From contig CANSTR010000003.1 of assembly GCA_947649935.1 (NCBI GenBank), positions 22,661-86,660 of the forward strand: a DNA stretch of 64,000 bases, written 5' to 3'. The notes below the pieces were generated by a model that worked only from the letters and a program-made list of their open reading frames with translations, was not told where the DNA came from and did no database searches. Position 1 is the first letter of the stretch, and every line of letters begins with the position of its first letter. This DNA is from an uncultured Clostridia bacterium (GTDB lineage Bacteria; Bacillota; Clostridia; TANB77; CAG-508). The translations under genes and the position numbers were made by a program. This document shows, one piece after another, positions 63,062 to 64,000 of this stretch.

Positions 63062-63884
63062 CTAATTCTTTTAGATTTTGTTTTATCTTTGGTACTCTTG
63101 CCTCAATTTCCTTACACATTTTTATTTTGTGTTTTAGAAATTGAATTTTGCCTGCTATATGAGAGAGTTTTGTGTAATTCTCTTGTCTTTCTTCTTTCTT
63201 CAGCTTGGTATTCTGATAGTAAAGTTTATCTCGCTCCTCCTCGAGATTTTTAAGTTCTTCATTTAGGGTATTCATATATAAAGAAAGCTCCTTTGTAGTC
63301 TTAATATCATTACTACAAAGAAGTCTTGCCTCCTCTGATATTCTTTCCATTTTCTGCACATCTGCTTTAATGGAAATTGGTGTTTTGTGTTTCTTTTCTG
63401 TTTTAGGGTATATCTTTAATAAGTAACAATAATATAAATATAATGCCTTAATTCCTTTTGCCTTTTTCTTGTTTCTTATATTCCCTCTATAAATATATAT
63501 TCTATTTGAACGCTTTTCTGGAAATGGTAGTTTTATTGCTTTTTCTGTTTTTATTCTTGCCTTTATTTGTTCTACTGTATAATCATCTCCAAATGCTCTT
63601 GCTACTCTTATATTTTTTGTGTATGGATCTCTCCTTATACTTAACTTACCTGCTCTATAAATAAGTTCATAATTCATTGCTTTTAGTAAATTTTCAAATT
63701 CTTTATAGGCATTTGACTGTGTAATTGCATAATCAATATCTTGTTTTGTTTGTGTGTGATAATTATTTTTTTGCACATACCCTTTATAAAATTGTGTATA
63801 GTCCACTTTATATTTTCCAGTAGGCTTTTCTTTTAAAACAGAAAGTCCATATTCTCTACACAAATTATCTGATGTCTGCCTCAT
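63003..63884 (-). CDS. relaxase/mobilization nuclease, C-terminal part
   Basis: RQTSDNLCREYGLSVLKEKPTGKYKVDYTQFYKG; same frame continues upstream as LLNSVSFVDGLKYYNKLETYALMRQTSD. Confidence 0.6.
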   Translation of the reverse strand: MRQTSDNLCREYGLSVLKEKPTGKYKVDYTQFYKGYVQKNNYHTQTKQDIDYAITQSNAYKEFENLLKAMNYELIYRAGKLSIRRDPYTKNIRVARAFGDDYTVEQIKARIKTEKAIKLPFPEKRSNRIYIYRGNIRNKKKAKGIKALYLYYCYLLKIYPKTEKKHKTPISIKADVQKMERISEEARLLCSNDIKTTKELSLYMNTLNEELKNLEEERDKLYYQNTKLKKEERQENYTKLSHIAGKIQFLKHKIKMCKEIEARVPKIKQNLKELDEKEQIQKGKEKKDYEYIK

Positions 63885-64000
63885 TAGTGCATAAGTTTCT
63901 AACTTATTATAGTATTTTAATCCGTCAACAAACGATACAGAATTTAGTAGGCTAAGTGCCAGACGCCTTGGCTTATTGCTAAGTTAGGTTTTCCAACACT

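Larger units (their letters stand above)
32400..64000. mobile_element. integrative conjugative element (large serine recombinase type), right end outside the window
   Basis: Serine recombinases at the left side, then cargo and a T4SS module (VirB4, PrgI, TrbL, VirD4, DUF3801, relaxase); left boundary approximate. Confidence 0.8.

Noticed and set aside
63950-64000. Relaxase N-terminus disrupted at the window edge
   Set aside because: The expected upstream relaxase sequence is not seen beyond about 63950, but too little sequence remains to distinguish a rearrangement, contig edge or frameshift.

Overview
Low-GC Firmicutes (Clostridia-like) sequence. About 1-31 kb is chromosomal: M56/BlaR1 peptidase, MATE, adenylation enzyme + carrier protein, VanW, hisS, amidase, rimO, pth, Sua5/YwlC, purM, ABC exporters, patatin, purA, purB, lexA. 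About 32.4-64 kb is an integrative conjugative element: serine recombinases, MazF-like toxin, two-component system with wall enzymes, AbiE pair, CHAP hydrolase, sortase, VirB4, PrgI, TrbL/VirB6-like, Maff2-like, VirD4, DUF3801, relaxase part. MAIN FINDING: eight genes (adenylation enzyme, vanW, purA, purB, CHAP hydrolase, virB4, trbL, virD4) look broken, but every break except one coincides with an in-frame CGG codon. Skipping the C (+1, CGGN -> GGN = Gly) restores the conserved protein each time. I count 19 such sites (14 CGGA, 4 CGGT, 1 CGGC), including 8 in virD4 and 3 each in the CHAP hydrolase and trbL. By hand scan, CGG occurs well over 100 times out of frame in the coding regions, but in frame only at these 19 sites plus two CGGG exceptions in a probable accessory patch (25.2-26.8 kb). 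This suggests CGG is not normally read as Arg here and that CGGN is decoded as Gly, either by efficient +1 frameshifting or by a four-base-reading tRNA-Gly. It affects core purine genes and ICE transfer genes alike. All statements are from reading the sequence; no searches were run.
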